Assembly (NCBI GenBank): GCA_039030075.1
Contig: JBCCEW010000022.1
Span: forward strand, 30,454 to 94,453
DNA: 64,000 nt
Direction of reading: 5' to 3'
Source: Myxococcota bacterium
Lineage (GTDB): Bacteria; Myxococcota_A; UBA9160; SMWR01
Both the position numbers and the translations under genes were made by a program. This document shows positions 52,828 through 60,687 of the stretch, in pieces. A model generated the notes under the pieces. That model saw nothing but the letters and a program-made list of their open reading frames with translations. It did no database searches and was not told where the DNA came from. Positions within the stretch are counted from its first letter, which is position 1. Each line of letters begins with the position of its first letter.

Positions 52828-54783
52828 TCAGCGCGGGTCACGCTCGGGAAGCGCGAACGCGATCAGTGCGTCCCCGGGTTTGCTGGGCATCATGGCGTGC
52901 CCACCGGCAGCGATGACCACGAACTGACGCCCGTCTTCGCGCAGTCGATAGGTCATCGGCGTCGATTGAGCGCTCGTCGGGAGACGTGCGCGCCAGAGTT
53001 CTTCACCCGTCGTCGTGTCGAAGGCGCGGAAGTAGTGGTCCGTCGTCGCGCCGATGAACAAGAGGCCGCTCGCCGTCGTGATCGGTCCGCCTAGATTGGG
53101 CACGCCTTCCGGCGCGAACCACCAGATCGGGAAGGGCGCGAGATCGCGCGTCGTTCCGAGCGGCACGTCCCAGCGAATCTCTCCACTCTCGATGTCGATC
53201 GCCGTCAACGTGCCCCACGGCGGCGGATTGCACGGCGCACCGAAGGGCGACAGCAACGGAACCCGCTCGAGGGCGTAGGGCGTCCCGGCCTGAGGCTCGA
53301 AACCGAAGGCAGGCGGACCGTCGGGGAACTCGGCGTCGAACTCGTCGCGCGGGACCAGACGAATGTACGTGGCCACCCGACTCGTGTTGATCAGGAACAA
53401 GCCGCGGTCGGGATCGACGCTGCCGCTGCCCCAGTTCGCCCCACCCATCATGCCCGGGTACTGAATCGTTCCCTGGAGCGACGGAGGTGTGAAGACTCCC
53501 TCGGAGCGGGCCTCGGCGATCGCGTCGCGACAGCGGCCGCGATCCCAGGGGGTGAACCCGAAGGCATCGTCGGGCGTGAGCGTCGCCGGGTGCAACGACG
53601 GCGGGCGGACCGGATACGGCTGGGTCGCGGACAGCGTCTCGCCGGGTGCGGGATCCTGGGGCACGGGGCGCTCTTCGACGGGGTGGAGCGGCTCACCGCT
53701 GCGGCGGTCCAGGAAGAAGACGTGGCCCATCTTCGTCGCCTGGATCAATCCGGGCACCGCCCCCTGCGGCGTGGGGAAGTCCACGAACACGGGCTGAGAC
53801 GGCACGTCGTAATCCCAGATGTCGTGGTGCACCGTGCGGAAGTGCCAGCGCACGCTGCCGTCGCTCGCGTCCAGGGCCACCAACGAGCTCGAGAAATGGT
53901 CGAGTCCCTCGCGCTGTCCGCCGTAGTAATCGGGCGAGGTGTTGCCCGTAGGCACGTACACGAGTCCGAGTTCCGGGTCGGTCGACAAGGCGGTCCAGGC
54001 GTTCGTCGTACCCCGGCGATAGCGGACCCCGTTCTCCGCCTGACGCAGCGGGGCTCCAGCGGGCACGGGATCCCAGGCCCAGACGCGCTCGCCCGTGCGC
54101 ACGTCCCAGGCGCGCACCACGCCCCCCGGCGCATCGACGCGTCGGTTGTCGAGCACCATCGCGCCCGTTACGACGCGATCGCCGATCACCACGGGCGGAG
54201 ACGTGACGCCGTACTCGCCCGGTCGCGTGTCGCCGATCCCTTCGCGAAGGTCGACGGTGCCGCCTTCGCCGAACCCTTCACAGGGCGTCCCCGTCGCGGC
54301 GTCCAACGCGATCAAGCGCGCGTCGAGGGTGCCGGTGAGAACGCGCGTCTGGCAGCTCGTTGCGCTCGGGTCGGGATCCTCCCAGACCGAGACACCGCGG
54401 CAGTTGAGCAGGTAGAGCCCGTCGGTGTTCACCTCCGGGTCGTAGTTCCAGCGCTCGGTGCCCGTCTCGGCATCGAGCGCAATGACGCGGTTGCGGGGCG
54501 TACAGAAGACGAGCTGGTCGTCGACCAGAATCGGAGTCGCCTGGAAGCCGGCGCGCACACCCAGCCCACTGGATCCGTCGTCCAGATCCCCGTGGTGGTA
54601 GGTCCAGGCCGGTTCGAGCCCGTGGACGTTGCCGGGATGGATCTGGGTCAGCAGGGAGTGCCGCTCGCCGCCGGAGCTGCGCCCGTACACGGCCCATCCG
54701 TCGACGGGGCCACCTAACGGGACGTCCACTGCCGGACTGCAGGCAAGGGTGAGGGTCAGAATCGCGAAGAGGCTGGGGCGCAT
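52828..54783 (-). CDS. PQQ-dependent dehydrogenase, membrane glucose dehydrogenase-like, without N-terminal membrane domain
   Basis: 651 residues. A short signal sequence with a weak lipobox (LTLAC, Cys15) replaces the five-helix domain of the 800-residue membrane glucose dehydrogenases. The eight-bladed propeller has repeated tryptophan-docking motifs (VRAWDVRTGERVWAWD, LTAIDIESGEIRWDVP, FRAFDTTTGEELWRARLP). VHHDIWDYDVPSQPVF and NTSPDYYGGQREGLDHFSSS match mGDH active-site regions. It oxidises a sugar or alcohol in the periplasm, passing electrons to quinone or cytochrome. No PQQ synthesis genes are nearby. ATG at 54783. Substrate uncertain. Confidence 0.85.
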   Translation of the reverse strand: MRPSLFAILTLTLACSPAVDVPLGGPVDGWAVYGRSSGGERHSLLTQIHPGNVHGLEPAWTYHHGDLDDGSSGLGVRAGFQATPILVDDQLVFCTPRNRVIALDAETGTERWNYDPEVNTDGLYLLNCRGVSVWEDPDPSATSCQTRVLTGTLDARLIALDAATGTPCEGFGEGGTVDLREGIGDTRPGEYGVTSPPVVIGDRVVTGAMVLDNRRVDAPGGVVRAWDVRTGERVWAWDPVPAGAPLRQAENGVRYRRGTTNAWTALSTDPELGLVYVPTGNTSPDYYGGQREGLDHFSSSLVALDASDGSVRWHFRTVHHDIWDYDVPSQPVFVDFPTPQGAVPGLIQATKMGHVFFLDRRSGEPLHPVEERPVPQDPAPGETLSATQPYPVRPPSLHPATLTPDDAFGFTPWDRGRCRDAIAEARSEGVFTPPSLQGTIQYPGMMGGANWGSGSVDPDRGLFLINTSRVATYIRLVPRDEFDAEFPDGPPAFGFEPQAGTPYALERVPLLSPFGAPCNPPPWGTLTAIDIESGEIRWDVPLGTTRDLAPFPIWWFAPEGVPNLGGPITTASGLLFIGATTDHYFRAFDTTTGEELWRARLPTSAQSTPMTYRLREDGRQFVVIAAGGHAMMPSKPGDALIAFALPERDPR

Positions 54784-54860
54784 GATGCGGCGATTCTCGG
54801 GGTGCGGACGCCTCGCCGCAAACGGCGACGGCGCGCGCGGGTCGGGTATCCTGCGTCCCC

Positions 54861-55430
54861 ATGTCCTCCAACCAGCTCTCCGACCGGGGTCGACAACTCG
54901 ACGACGCCTTCTTCAAACAGGATGCCCAGGGGTTCCGCGACGCCCTCGCCGCCGACGAGGCCGAGGCAGCTGGGGCCCTGGCGCGCGCCACCGGCATCGA
55001 CGACGAGCCGTTGCTCGCGCGGCTCGCCGAGCTCGGGATTCGCCCGGAGACGCTGGCCGCGCTCACCCTGATCCCGCTGATCGAGACGGCCTGGGCCGAC
55101 GGGGTGATGGACTCTCGGGAACGCAGCGCGATCCTCGACGGCGCTGCCAGCTGCGGCATCGGTTCGGAGAGCGCGAGCCATCGGCTGCTCGAGCTCTGGA
55201 CCCAGGAACGACCGACCCCGGATCTCGTGCTGTTGTGGCGGGAGTTCCTCAAAGCCGTCGCCGAGACCTTGAACCCCCAGGAGCGCGCCAACCTGCGCGC
55301 GAAGGTGATCGGTCGCGCCCACGCCGTCGCGGCCGCCGCGGGCGGCCTGCTCGACGCCTCGCCGAACGTGTCGCCCGAGGAGTGGGCGGTGATGGACGAC
55401 CTCGGCGCGGCGTTCGGCGTCGAAGACTAG
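54861..55430 (+). CDS. TerB-like helical protein (189 aa)
   Basis: 189 residues, all helical, no signal peptide. LALTLIPLIETAWADGVMDSRERSAIL-like sequence (about 64-90: LIPLIETAWADGVMDSRERS) is the acidic helix-loop-helix seen in TerB/DjlA N-terminal-like domains, where it binds metal. The second half has SPEEWAVMDDLGAAF at its end, a second acidic turn. Function unknown; TerB-type domains occur in stress and membrane-associated complexes. ATG at 54861. It is divergent from the PQQ dehydrogenase (77 bases) and followed by tesB after 71 bases. Confidence 0.65.
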   Translation: MSSNQLSDRGRQLDDAFFKQDAQGFRDALAADEAEAAGALARATGIDDEPLLARLAELGIRPETLAALTLIPLIETAWADGVMDSRERSAILDGAASCGIGSESASHRLLELWTQERPTPDLVLLWREFLKAVAETLNPQERANLRAKVIGRAHAVAAAAGGLLDASPNVSPEEWAVMDDLGAAFGVED

Positions 55431-55501
55431 GGCGAAGCCGTGTCTGCCCCCGAACCGAGCGCGGCGACGCCGATCGCGCTCCGATCCAACGGGTGCTCCG
55501 A

Positions 55502-56359
55502 GTGAGCGGAGAACCCTCCGCCCTCGACATCCTGTTGCGCTGCCTCGACCTGGACGCCCTCGATCGCGACCTCTACCTGGGCGATCCGGGCCCGGGTGAA
55601 GGTCGGCTCTTCGGCGGCATGGTCGCGGCCCAGTCGGTGATCGCGGCCTACCGCACCCTCGACGGCACCGAGCGCCCCCTCCACTCCTTGCACGCCTACT
55701 TCCTGCGCCCCGGTCGCCACGACCTGCCCCTGCGCTTCGTCGTCGATCGGATTCGCGATGGTCGCTCGTTCACGACCCGCAACGTGGTGGCCCATCAGGG
55801 TGGCGAGGCGATCTTCAACCTGGCGGCGAGCTTCGCCCGGCCGGAACCGGGAATCTCCCATCAGGACGCGCCGCCGCCGGCGCCTCCGCCCGAAGAACTC
55901 GAGGACTGGGACGAACTGCGGGCCCGAACGCTCGGACTCCCCTCCCCCGACCGCGAGAGCGCCGTCGAAGTGCGGCTCGGCGACCCCTACGACTTCGAGG
56001 ACGCGAAGAAGCGCTACGAACCGAAGCAGCGCAACTGGATCCGCGTGCGCGGCAACCTGCCCGACGACCCGACCATCCACACGGCGGTGCTCACCTATCT
56101 CACCGACCGCACTCTCCTCTCCACGGCCGCACGCGCCCACGGCCTGCCGTGGGGGAGACGCATGGCGGCGAGCCTCGACCACGCGATCTGGATCCATCGC
56201 CCCGTTCGTCTCGACGAGCGGTGGCTGCTCTACGCGGCGGAGAGCCCGGCCGACCACGCGGCGCGTGGGCTGATCTTCGGTGGTCTCTACGATGCGGACG
56301 GGCAACGCATCGCGTCGGTGGCCCAAGAAGCCCTGATCCGCGAGAAGCGGCCCGACTGA
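55502..56359 (+). CDS. tesB: Acyl-CoA thioesterase II
   Basis: 285 residues from GTG 55502. A double hot-dog-fold enzyme hydrolysing medium- to long-chain acyl-CoA. Family segments: GRLFGGMVAAQSVIAAYRT, LHSLHAYFLRPGRHDLPL, DGRSFTTRNVVAHQGGEAIF in the first domain, and LDHAIWIHRPVRLDERWLLY with GLIFGGLYDADGQRIASVAQEALIR in the second. Catalytic Asp (in LDHAIW), Thr/Ser and Gln are in place by comparison with E. coli TesB. It ends 6 bases from the convergent valS stop. Confidence 0.92.
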   Translation: MSGEPSALDILLRCLDLDALDRDLYLGDPGPGEGRLFGGMVAAQSVIAAYRTLDGTERPLHSLHAYFLRPGRHDLPLRFVVDRIRDGRSFTTRNVVAHQGGEAIFNLAASFARPEPGISHQDAPPPAPPPEELEDWDELRARTLGLPSPDRESAVEVRLGDPYDFEDAKKRYEPKQRNWIRVRGNLPDDPTIHTAVLTYLTDRTLLSTAARAHGLPWGRRMAASLDHAIWIHRPVRLDERWLLYAAESPADHAARGLIFGGLYDADGQRIASVAQEALIREKRPD

Positions 56360-56365
56360 CCGGGG

Positions 56366-59026
56366 CTACTTCTTCTCCGGCTTCTCCGCGAAGACCGCGT
56401 CGCGAATCTCGTAGACGCCGTCTTCCAGGGCGTCGTCGGTGGCGATCGTGGGGCTCTGGCAGCGCGCCGCGGCAAGCACGTCGCCGAGTACCGGCTCGAG
56501 CAGCGCCAGGGTCTTCGCATTGGCGGCGAGGGTCATCTGCAGGACGTCCCGCCCCATCGAAACCGACGCGTCCGACTTCGCCTTGTTGATCGCACTCCAA
56601 CCGGCGACGGCCACATCGAAGCTCTCGGCGGCGGCGGGCGCGGGAACGCCCGCGAAGTCGGCGGCCGACGGCCACGGCGCGGCGTGGATGCTCGGCTGGC
56701 CCTTCTCCTCGGCAAAGGCCCAGGACCAGACTTCTTCGGTGATGAAGGGCAGGAAAGGCGCGAGCAAACGCAGCAGCACGTCGAGGCCGAGTCGCAGCGC
56801 CGTCACGGCGGAGCCCCGAATCGCCGCGTCCGCCGGATCCTCGGCACGCGCCCGCAGCTTCGCGAGCTCGATGAAGGCATCGGTGAAGTGCGACCAGAAG
56901 AAGGACTCGACTTCCTGCAGGACGGGAGCATGTTGGAACGACTCGAAGTCCGCGGTCGCGCGTTCCACGAGATCGCGGAGCTTCGCGAGGAAGGCGCGGT
57001 CGAGCTCGTGCGAGACGGGGTGCGCCTCCGCTTCCTGGGAGAGCACGAACTTGCCGGCGTTGAAGAGCTTCGTGACCAGGCGCTTGCCGACCTTGAAGAC
57101 CTTCTCGTCGAGGGCCGTATCCACGCCGAGCCGGGCGCTCGCCGCCCAATACCGCACGCCATCGGCCGTGTACTGGTCGAGCAGCGGCAACGGCGTCACG
57201 ACGTTGCCCTTGCTCTTCGACATCTTCTTGCGGTCCGGGTCGGTAATGAACCCCGAGATCGTCGCGTGATGCCAGGGCACCGAGTCTTCGTGGAGCAGCG
57301 CCTTCGCGATCGTGTAGAACGCCCAGGTGCGGATGATGTCCTGACCCTGGGGTCGCAGATCGGCCGGGAAGAGCGCCGCGTGCCGCTGGGCATCCGTCGC
57401 CCAGTGCGAGCTGATCTGCGGCGACATCGAGCTGGTGAACCAGGTGTCGAAGATGTCGGTCTCCGCCGAGAAGCCGCCCGGCTGTTCGCGCTGGGCTTCG
57501 TCGTAGCCGGCGGGCGCGTCGGTGGTCGGATCGATCGGGAGCTCGTCGGCCTTCGGTAGCAGCGGGTTCGCGTAGTCGCGCTCACCCTGGGCGTCGAGCG
57601 GGTACCACACCGGGATCGGCACGCCGAAGTAGCGCTGGCGGCTGATGCACCAGTCCTGGTTCAGATTCTGCGTCCAGTCCTCGTAGCGCTTGTGCATGTG
57701 ATCCGGGTGCCACTGCACGGCGGCGCCCTTTTCGAGCAGGCCTTCGCGGTAGTCGAGCAGACGCACGAACCACTGCCGCGTGGGCACGAACTCGAGGGGG
57801 CGGTCGCCCTTCTCGAAGAACTTCACCGCGTGTTCGATCGGCTTCGGATCGCGCTGGAGCGGCGCGCCGCTGCCGGTGGCGCTCCCGCTCGGGTCGCCCA
57901 GCATCTCGACGATCGCCTTCTGGGCCTGGACGATGTTCTTGCCGGCGAGCTCGGCGTAGAAGCGGTTCGCCCCCTCCGGATCCTCGCTCTCGTACCCCTC
58001 CTCACCAAAGGTAACGGGAGCCAGCCGGCCGTTGCGTTGCACGATCTGGCGCAGGGCGAGGTCGTTTTCACGCCACCACTCGACGTCGGTCGCGTCGCCG
58101 AAGGTGCAGACCATCAGGATGCCCGTGCCCTTCTCGGGGTCGGCCTTCTCGCTCGGGAAGATCGGCACCGGCACCCGGAACAGCGGCGTGATCGCGCGCT
58201 TGCCGAAGAGCGGCTTGAAGCGGGCGTCGTCGGGGTGGGCGGTCACGCCCACGCAGGCCGGCAACAGCTCGGGGCGCGTCGTCGAGATCACGAAGGCACC
58301 GCCCCCCTCGACCGCGAACTCGAGGTCGTGGTAGGCGCCCGGGCGCTCGCGGTCCTCGAGCTCGGCCTGTGCGACCGCGCACTGGAAGTCGACGTCCCAC
58401 ATCGTCGGGGCGTAGCGGCTCTCGGTGTAGCCCTTCGCGTGCAGATCCAGGAACGAGTGCTGGGCGATGCGGCGCGAGTGGTCGTCGATCGTCTGATACT
58501 CGTGACGCCAATCGATCGAGAGGCCCAGGCGCTCGAAGAGATACTTGAAGGACTTCTCGTCCTCGCGGGTGACGTGCTCGCAGGCCTCGATGAAGTTCGG
58601 ACGCGACAGCTGACGCGGCGGCTTCTTGCGAACCTTCGCGCTGGCCTCCTCGAGGGTGAGGTCGGCCTCGTAGGCCGCCGTCGGGTCGCAGCGTACGTGG
58701 TAGTAGTTCTGCACCCGGCGTTCGGTCGGCAGGCCGTTGTCGTCCCAGCCCATCGGATAGAAGACGTTGCGCCCCTGCATCCGCTGATAGCGGGCGAGCA
58801 GATCCGTGTGGGTGTACGAGAAGACGTGACCGGGGTGGAGCGAACCCGACGCCGTGGGCGGCGGTGTGTCGATGACGAAGGTCTCGTCGCGCGCTCGGCT
58901 CGGGTCGTAGTGATAGACGCGGCGGTCCTGCCAGGCCGCGTGCCATCGCTGCTCGGCTTCCGGAGCATCGAAGTGCTTCGGGAGTCGGCCGGGGTCGATC
59001 GCGCGGTGACGGGGTTGGTCGCTCAT
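56366..59026 (-). CDS. valS: Valyl-tRNA synthetase (short, archaeal-like type)
   Basis: 886 residues. ValRS attaches valine to tRNA-Val. The class I motif is TASGSLHPGHVFSYTHTD (HPGH) and KMSKSKGN is near residue 600. Editing-domain segments such as ISTTRPELLPACVGVTAHP are present. It differs from the usual 950-residue bacterial enzyme: the C-terminal coiled-coil arm is missing and the sequence around HPGH and KYLFERLGLSIDW resembles the archaeal-like ValS of Rickettsia and Actinobacteria, which suggests an old lateral replacement. ATG at 59026. It is the only valS seen here. Confidence 0.93.
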   Translation of the reverse strand: MSDQPRHRAIDPGRLPKHFDAPEAEQRWHAAWQDRRVYHYDPSRARDETFVIDTPPPTASGSLHPGHVFSYTHTDLLARYQRMQGRNVFYPMGWDDNGLPTERRVQNYYHVRCDPTAAYEADLTLEEASAKVRKKPPRQLSRPNFIEACEHVTREDEKSFKYLFERLGLSIDWRHEYQTIDDHSRRIAQHSFLDLHAKGYTESRYAPTMWDVDFQCAVAQAELEDRERPGAYHDLEFAVEGGGAFVISTTRPELLPACVGVTAHPDDARFKPLFGKRAITPLFRVPVPIFPSEKADPEKGTGILMVCTFGDATDVEWWRENDLALRQIVQRNGRLAPVTFGEEGYESEDPEGANRFYAELAGKNIVQAQKAIVEMLGDPSGSATGSGAPLQRDPKPIEHAVKFFEKGDRPLEFVPTRQWFVRLLDYREGLLEKGAAVQWHPDHMHKRYEDWTQNLNQDWCISRQRYFGVPIPVWYPLDAQGERDYANPLLPKADELPIDPTTDAPAGYDEAQREQPGGFSAETDIFDTWFTSSMSPQISSHWATDAQRHAALFPADLRPQGQDIIRTWAFYTIAKALLHEDSVPWHHATISGFITDPDRKKMSKSKGNVVTPLPLLDQYTADGVRYWAASARLGVDTALDEKVFKVGKRLVTKLFNAGKFVLSQEAEAHPVSHELDRAFLAKLRDLVERATADFESFQHAPVLQEVESFFWSHFTDAFIELAKLRARAEDPADAAIRGSAVTALRLGLDVLLRLLAPFLPFITEEVWSWAFAEEKGQPSIHAAPWPSAADFAGVPAPAAAESFDVAVAGWSAINKAKSDASVSMGRDVLQMTLAANAKTLALLEPVLGDVLAAARCQSPTIATDDALEDGVYEIRDAVFAEKPEKK

Positions 59027-59221
59027 CGTGAAACCTGGTCAGCGGGAGGGGTCCGAAAGGGCCGAGAACATACGGCACCCCCGCAGGCGCCGCGCTCTCG
59101 GGGCGACGCGGAATCGCACCGATCCCCACGGGGAGCGCTTGCCAGAGGGGCGACGCACCGGTAGATTTCCGCGCTCTCCAGACCCTTTGCGCCACAACCC
59201 CCGGCGTTTCAGGAGCGATCG

Positions 59222-59527
59222 ATGGCCAAGAAGTCTCAGGTGCTGCGGGACAAGCACCGCAAGCAGCTGATCGACAAGTACGCCGAGAAGCGTGCCGAGC
59301 TTCGCAAGAAGCTGAACGACCCCGAGGTCTCGATCGAGGAGAAGATCGAGGTGCAGCAGAAATTCGCCAAGCTGCCGCGGAACTCCTGCCCCACGCGCCT
59401 GAACCGCCGCTGCGAGGTCTCTGGACGCTCCAAGGGCTACTACCGGAAGTTCGCCATCTCCCGCATCGCGCTGCGCGAGCTCGCCCTCAAGGGCCAGCTT
59501 CCCGGTGTGCGGAAGTCGAGCTGGTAG
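59222..59527 (+). CDS. rpsN: Ribosomal protein S14 (zinc-independent form)
   Basis: 101 residues, long form without the zinc-binding CxxC motifs. It binds 16S rRNA in the 30S head. [23 protein letters not shown] and [22 protein letters not shown] (joined in the protein) are the invariant C-terminal half. ATG at 59222 has AGGAGC nearby (TTTCAGGAGCGATCG upstream). It pairs with rpmE2 15 bases later; both are the zinc-free forms, which in many bacteria are Zur-controlled, but I see no clear Zur box in the 195-base upstream region. Confidence 0.96.
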   Translation: MAKKSQVLRDKHRKQLIDKYAEKRAELRKKLNDPEVSIEEKIEVQQKFAKLPRNSCPTRLNRRCEVSGRSKGYYRKFAISRIALRELALKGQLPGVRKSSW

Positions 59528-59541
59528 CCAGAGGCCCCGCC

Positions 59542-59784
59542 GTGAAAGAAGACATCCACCCGGATTACCACCCCGTCCTGTTCGTCGACACGGCGACGGG
59601 ACACGAATGGGTGAGCCGCTCCACCATGACCTCGAGCGAGACCAAGGAAGTCGACGGCCAGGAGCTGCCCGTCATCAAGCTCGAGATCTCCTCGCACAGC
59701 CACCCGTTCTGGACGGGCACCATGCGCGAGCTCGACGCCGACGGGAAGATCGACCGCTTCCGACGCCGCTACGGCAAGAAGTAG
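59542..59784 (+). CDS. rpmE2: Ribosomal protein L31 type B (zinc-independent)
   Basis: 80 residues. Type B L31, starting MKEDIHPDYHPVLFVDTATG, ending SHPFWTGTMRELDADGKIDRF plus a basic tail; the cysteines that bind zinc in type A are absent. It bridges the subunits of the ribosome. GTG/ATG choice: the start is GTG-like in position but reads ATG-equivalent family start at 59542 (GTGAAAGAAGAC). It follows rpsN by 14 bases and is co-transcribed. The C-minus pair suggests adaptation to zinc limitation. Confidence 0.95.
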   Translation: MKEDIHPDYHPVLFVDTATGHEWVSRSTMTSSETKEVDGQELPVIKLEISSHSHPFWTGTMRELDADGKIDRFRRRYGKK

Positions 59785-60128
59785 AGCGCCTCCCCTCCCA
59801 GGAAGCGCGGCTTCCCCGGGGCCTCCGACACCCCTTCCCTTCGCCGATCGCAGGCGTTGGAGGGCGAGTTGCGTGCCCACGTGAGAGAGGGATTCCCACC
59901 CTCCTCCCCGAGGGGATCCGGGCGCGCCGCAATCGACTCGGACGGGAAAATTCCCTGAAAAAAGAGCGACCTCCGAAGCACCCGGGACCACTCACCAACG
60001 AAGTCCATCTGCGCCCCGCAGCGCGGAACCGGGCCCTCGGATCCCCCGCAGTTCTCCAATCCAGGCCCGATTCGCCACGGCGCGGATGCTCCTGCTGTTT
60101 CGCTCTTGCTGTTGCTCTGGAGGTTCCG
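59785..60128. other. Intergenic region after rpmE2
   Basis: About 345 bases without a supported gene. A hairpin (GGAAGC, 59801-59806, with GCTTCC, 59810-59815) lies 17 bases after rpmE2 and may end that transcript. A short AT-richer patch is at 59945-59970 (GAAAATTCCCTGAAAAAAG). The ribosome binding site GGAGG (60119-60123) for the next gene closes the interval. Confidence 0.4.
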
Positions 60129-60644
60129 ATGGCGCGCTGGCCCAAGCTCTTGGTTCTGGCCCTGTTCCTCGGCGTCGTCGTGGGTTGCGATGCTTCGTCC
60201 TCGACCAGCTCGTTCACCGAGACGCTCGACGACGTCGCGGGTGGTTCGGCGAATACCGACGACGAGACGCCGATGACCCCGCCCGACGAGGTCCCGCCCC
60301 CGCCGGCCGACGACGATCCGCCGCCGATGATGGGCGACAACCCGCCCAGCGATGGCGACGGCACCGACACGGCCGACAACGGCAACCCGCCGGGCGACGG
60401 AGACGGCAGCGAGACGCCGGGCGACGGTGACTCCATGGACGGGATGGAAGGCATGGAGGACGAGGCCGGCGAGGACGTCGCGGACAACGGCTACGACGAC
60501 GCCGCTGACCCGGAAGACGGCGACGAGGGCGGCATGGGCGGCGGCGGCTCTATGTCGGACCCGGTACCCGAGCCTTCGGGCGCGCTGATCGCCGGGGTGG
60601 GCCTGCTGCTCGCACGTTGGGCCACGAAGCGACGCCGCGCCTAG
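60129..60644 (+). CDS. Lipoprotein with C-terminal PEP-CTERM sorting signal
   Basis: 171 residues. The N-terminus is a lipoprotein signal peptide (LVLALFLGVVVGC, Cys20). The middle (about 35-145) is a low-complexity Asp/Gly/Pro/Glu/Met-rich acidic linker with repeats such as GDGDGSETPGDGD. The C-terminus is a PEP-CTERM signal: VPEPSGALI, a short hydrophobic helix and the basic end WATKRRRA, recognised by exosortase. Having both a lipobox and a PEP-CTERM signal in one protein is unusual. ATG at 60129 has GGAGG six bases upstream. It is convergent with the beta-barrel gene (43 bases). Function unknown, probably surface display. Confidence 0.8.
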   Translation: MARWPKLLVLALFLGVVVGCDASSSTSSFTETLDDVAGGSANTDDETPMTPPDEVPPPPADDDPPPMMGDNPPSDGDGTDTADNGNPPGDGDGSETPGDGDSMDGMEGMEDEAGEDVADNGYDDAADPEDGDEGGMGGGGSMSDPVPEPSGALIAGVGLLLARWATKRRRA

Positions 60645-60687
60645 CGGGGTGCCTCCATCGCTTTCCGAGCCGCGCTAGCGGCTTGGG

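Noticed and set aside
60230..60540. Repeated GACGG/GGCGAC units in the PEP-CTERM lipoprotein gene, considered as a CRISPR or tandem repeat array
   Set aside because: Units are irregular and simply encode Gly/Asp/Pro-rich linker sequence; there are no spacers or cas genes.
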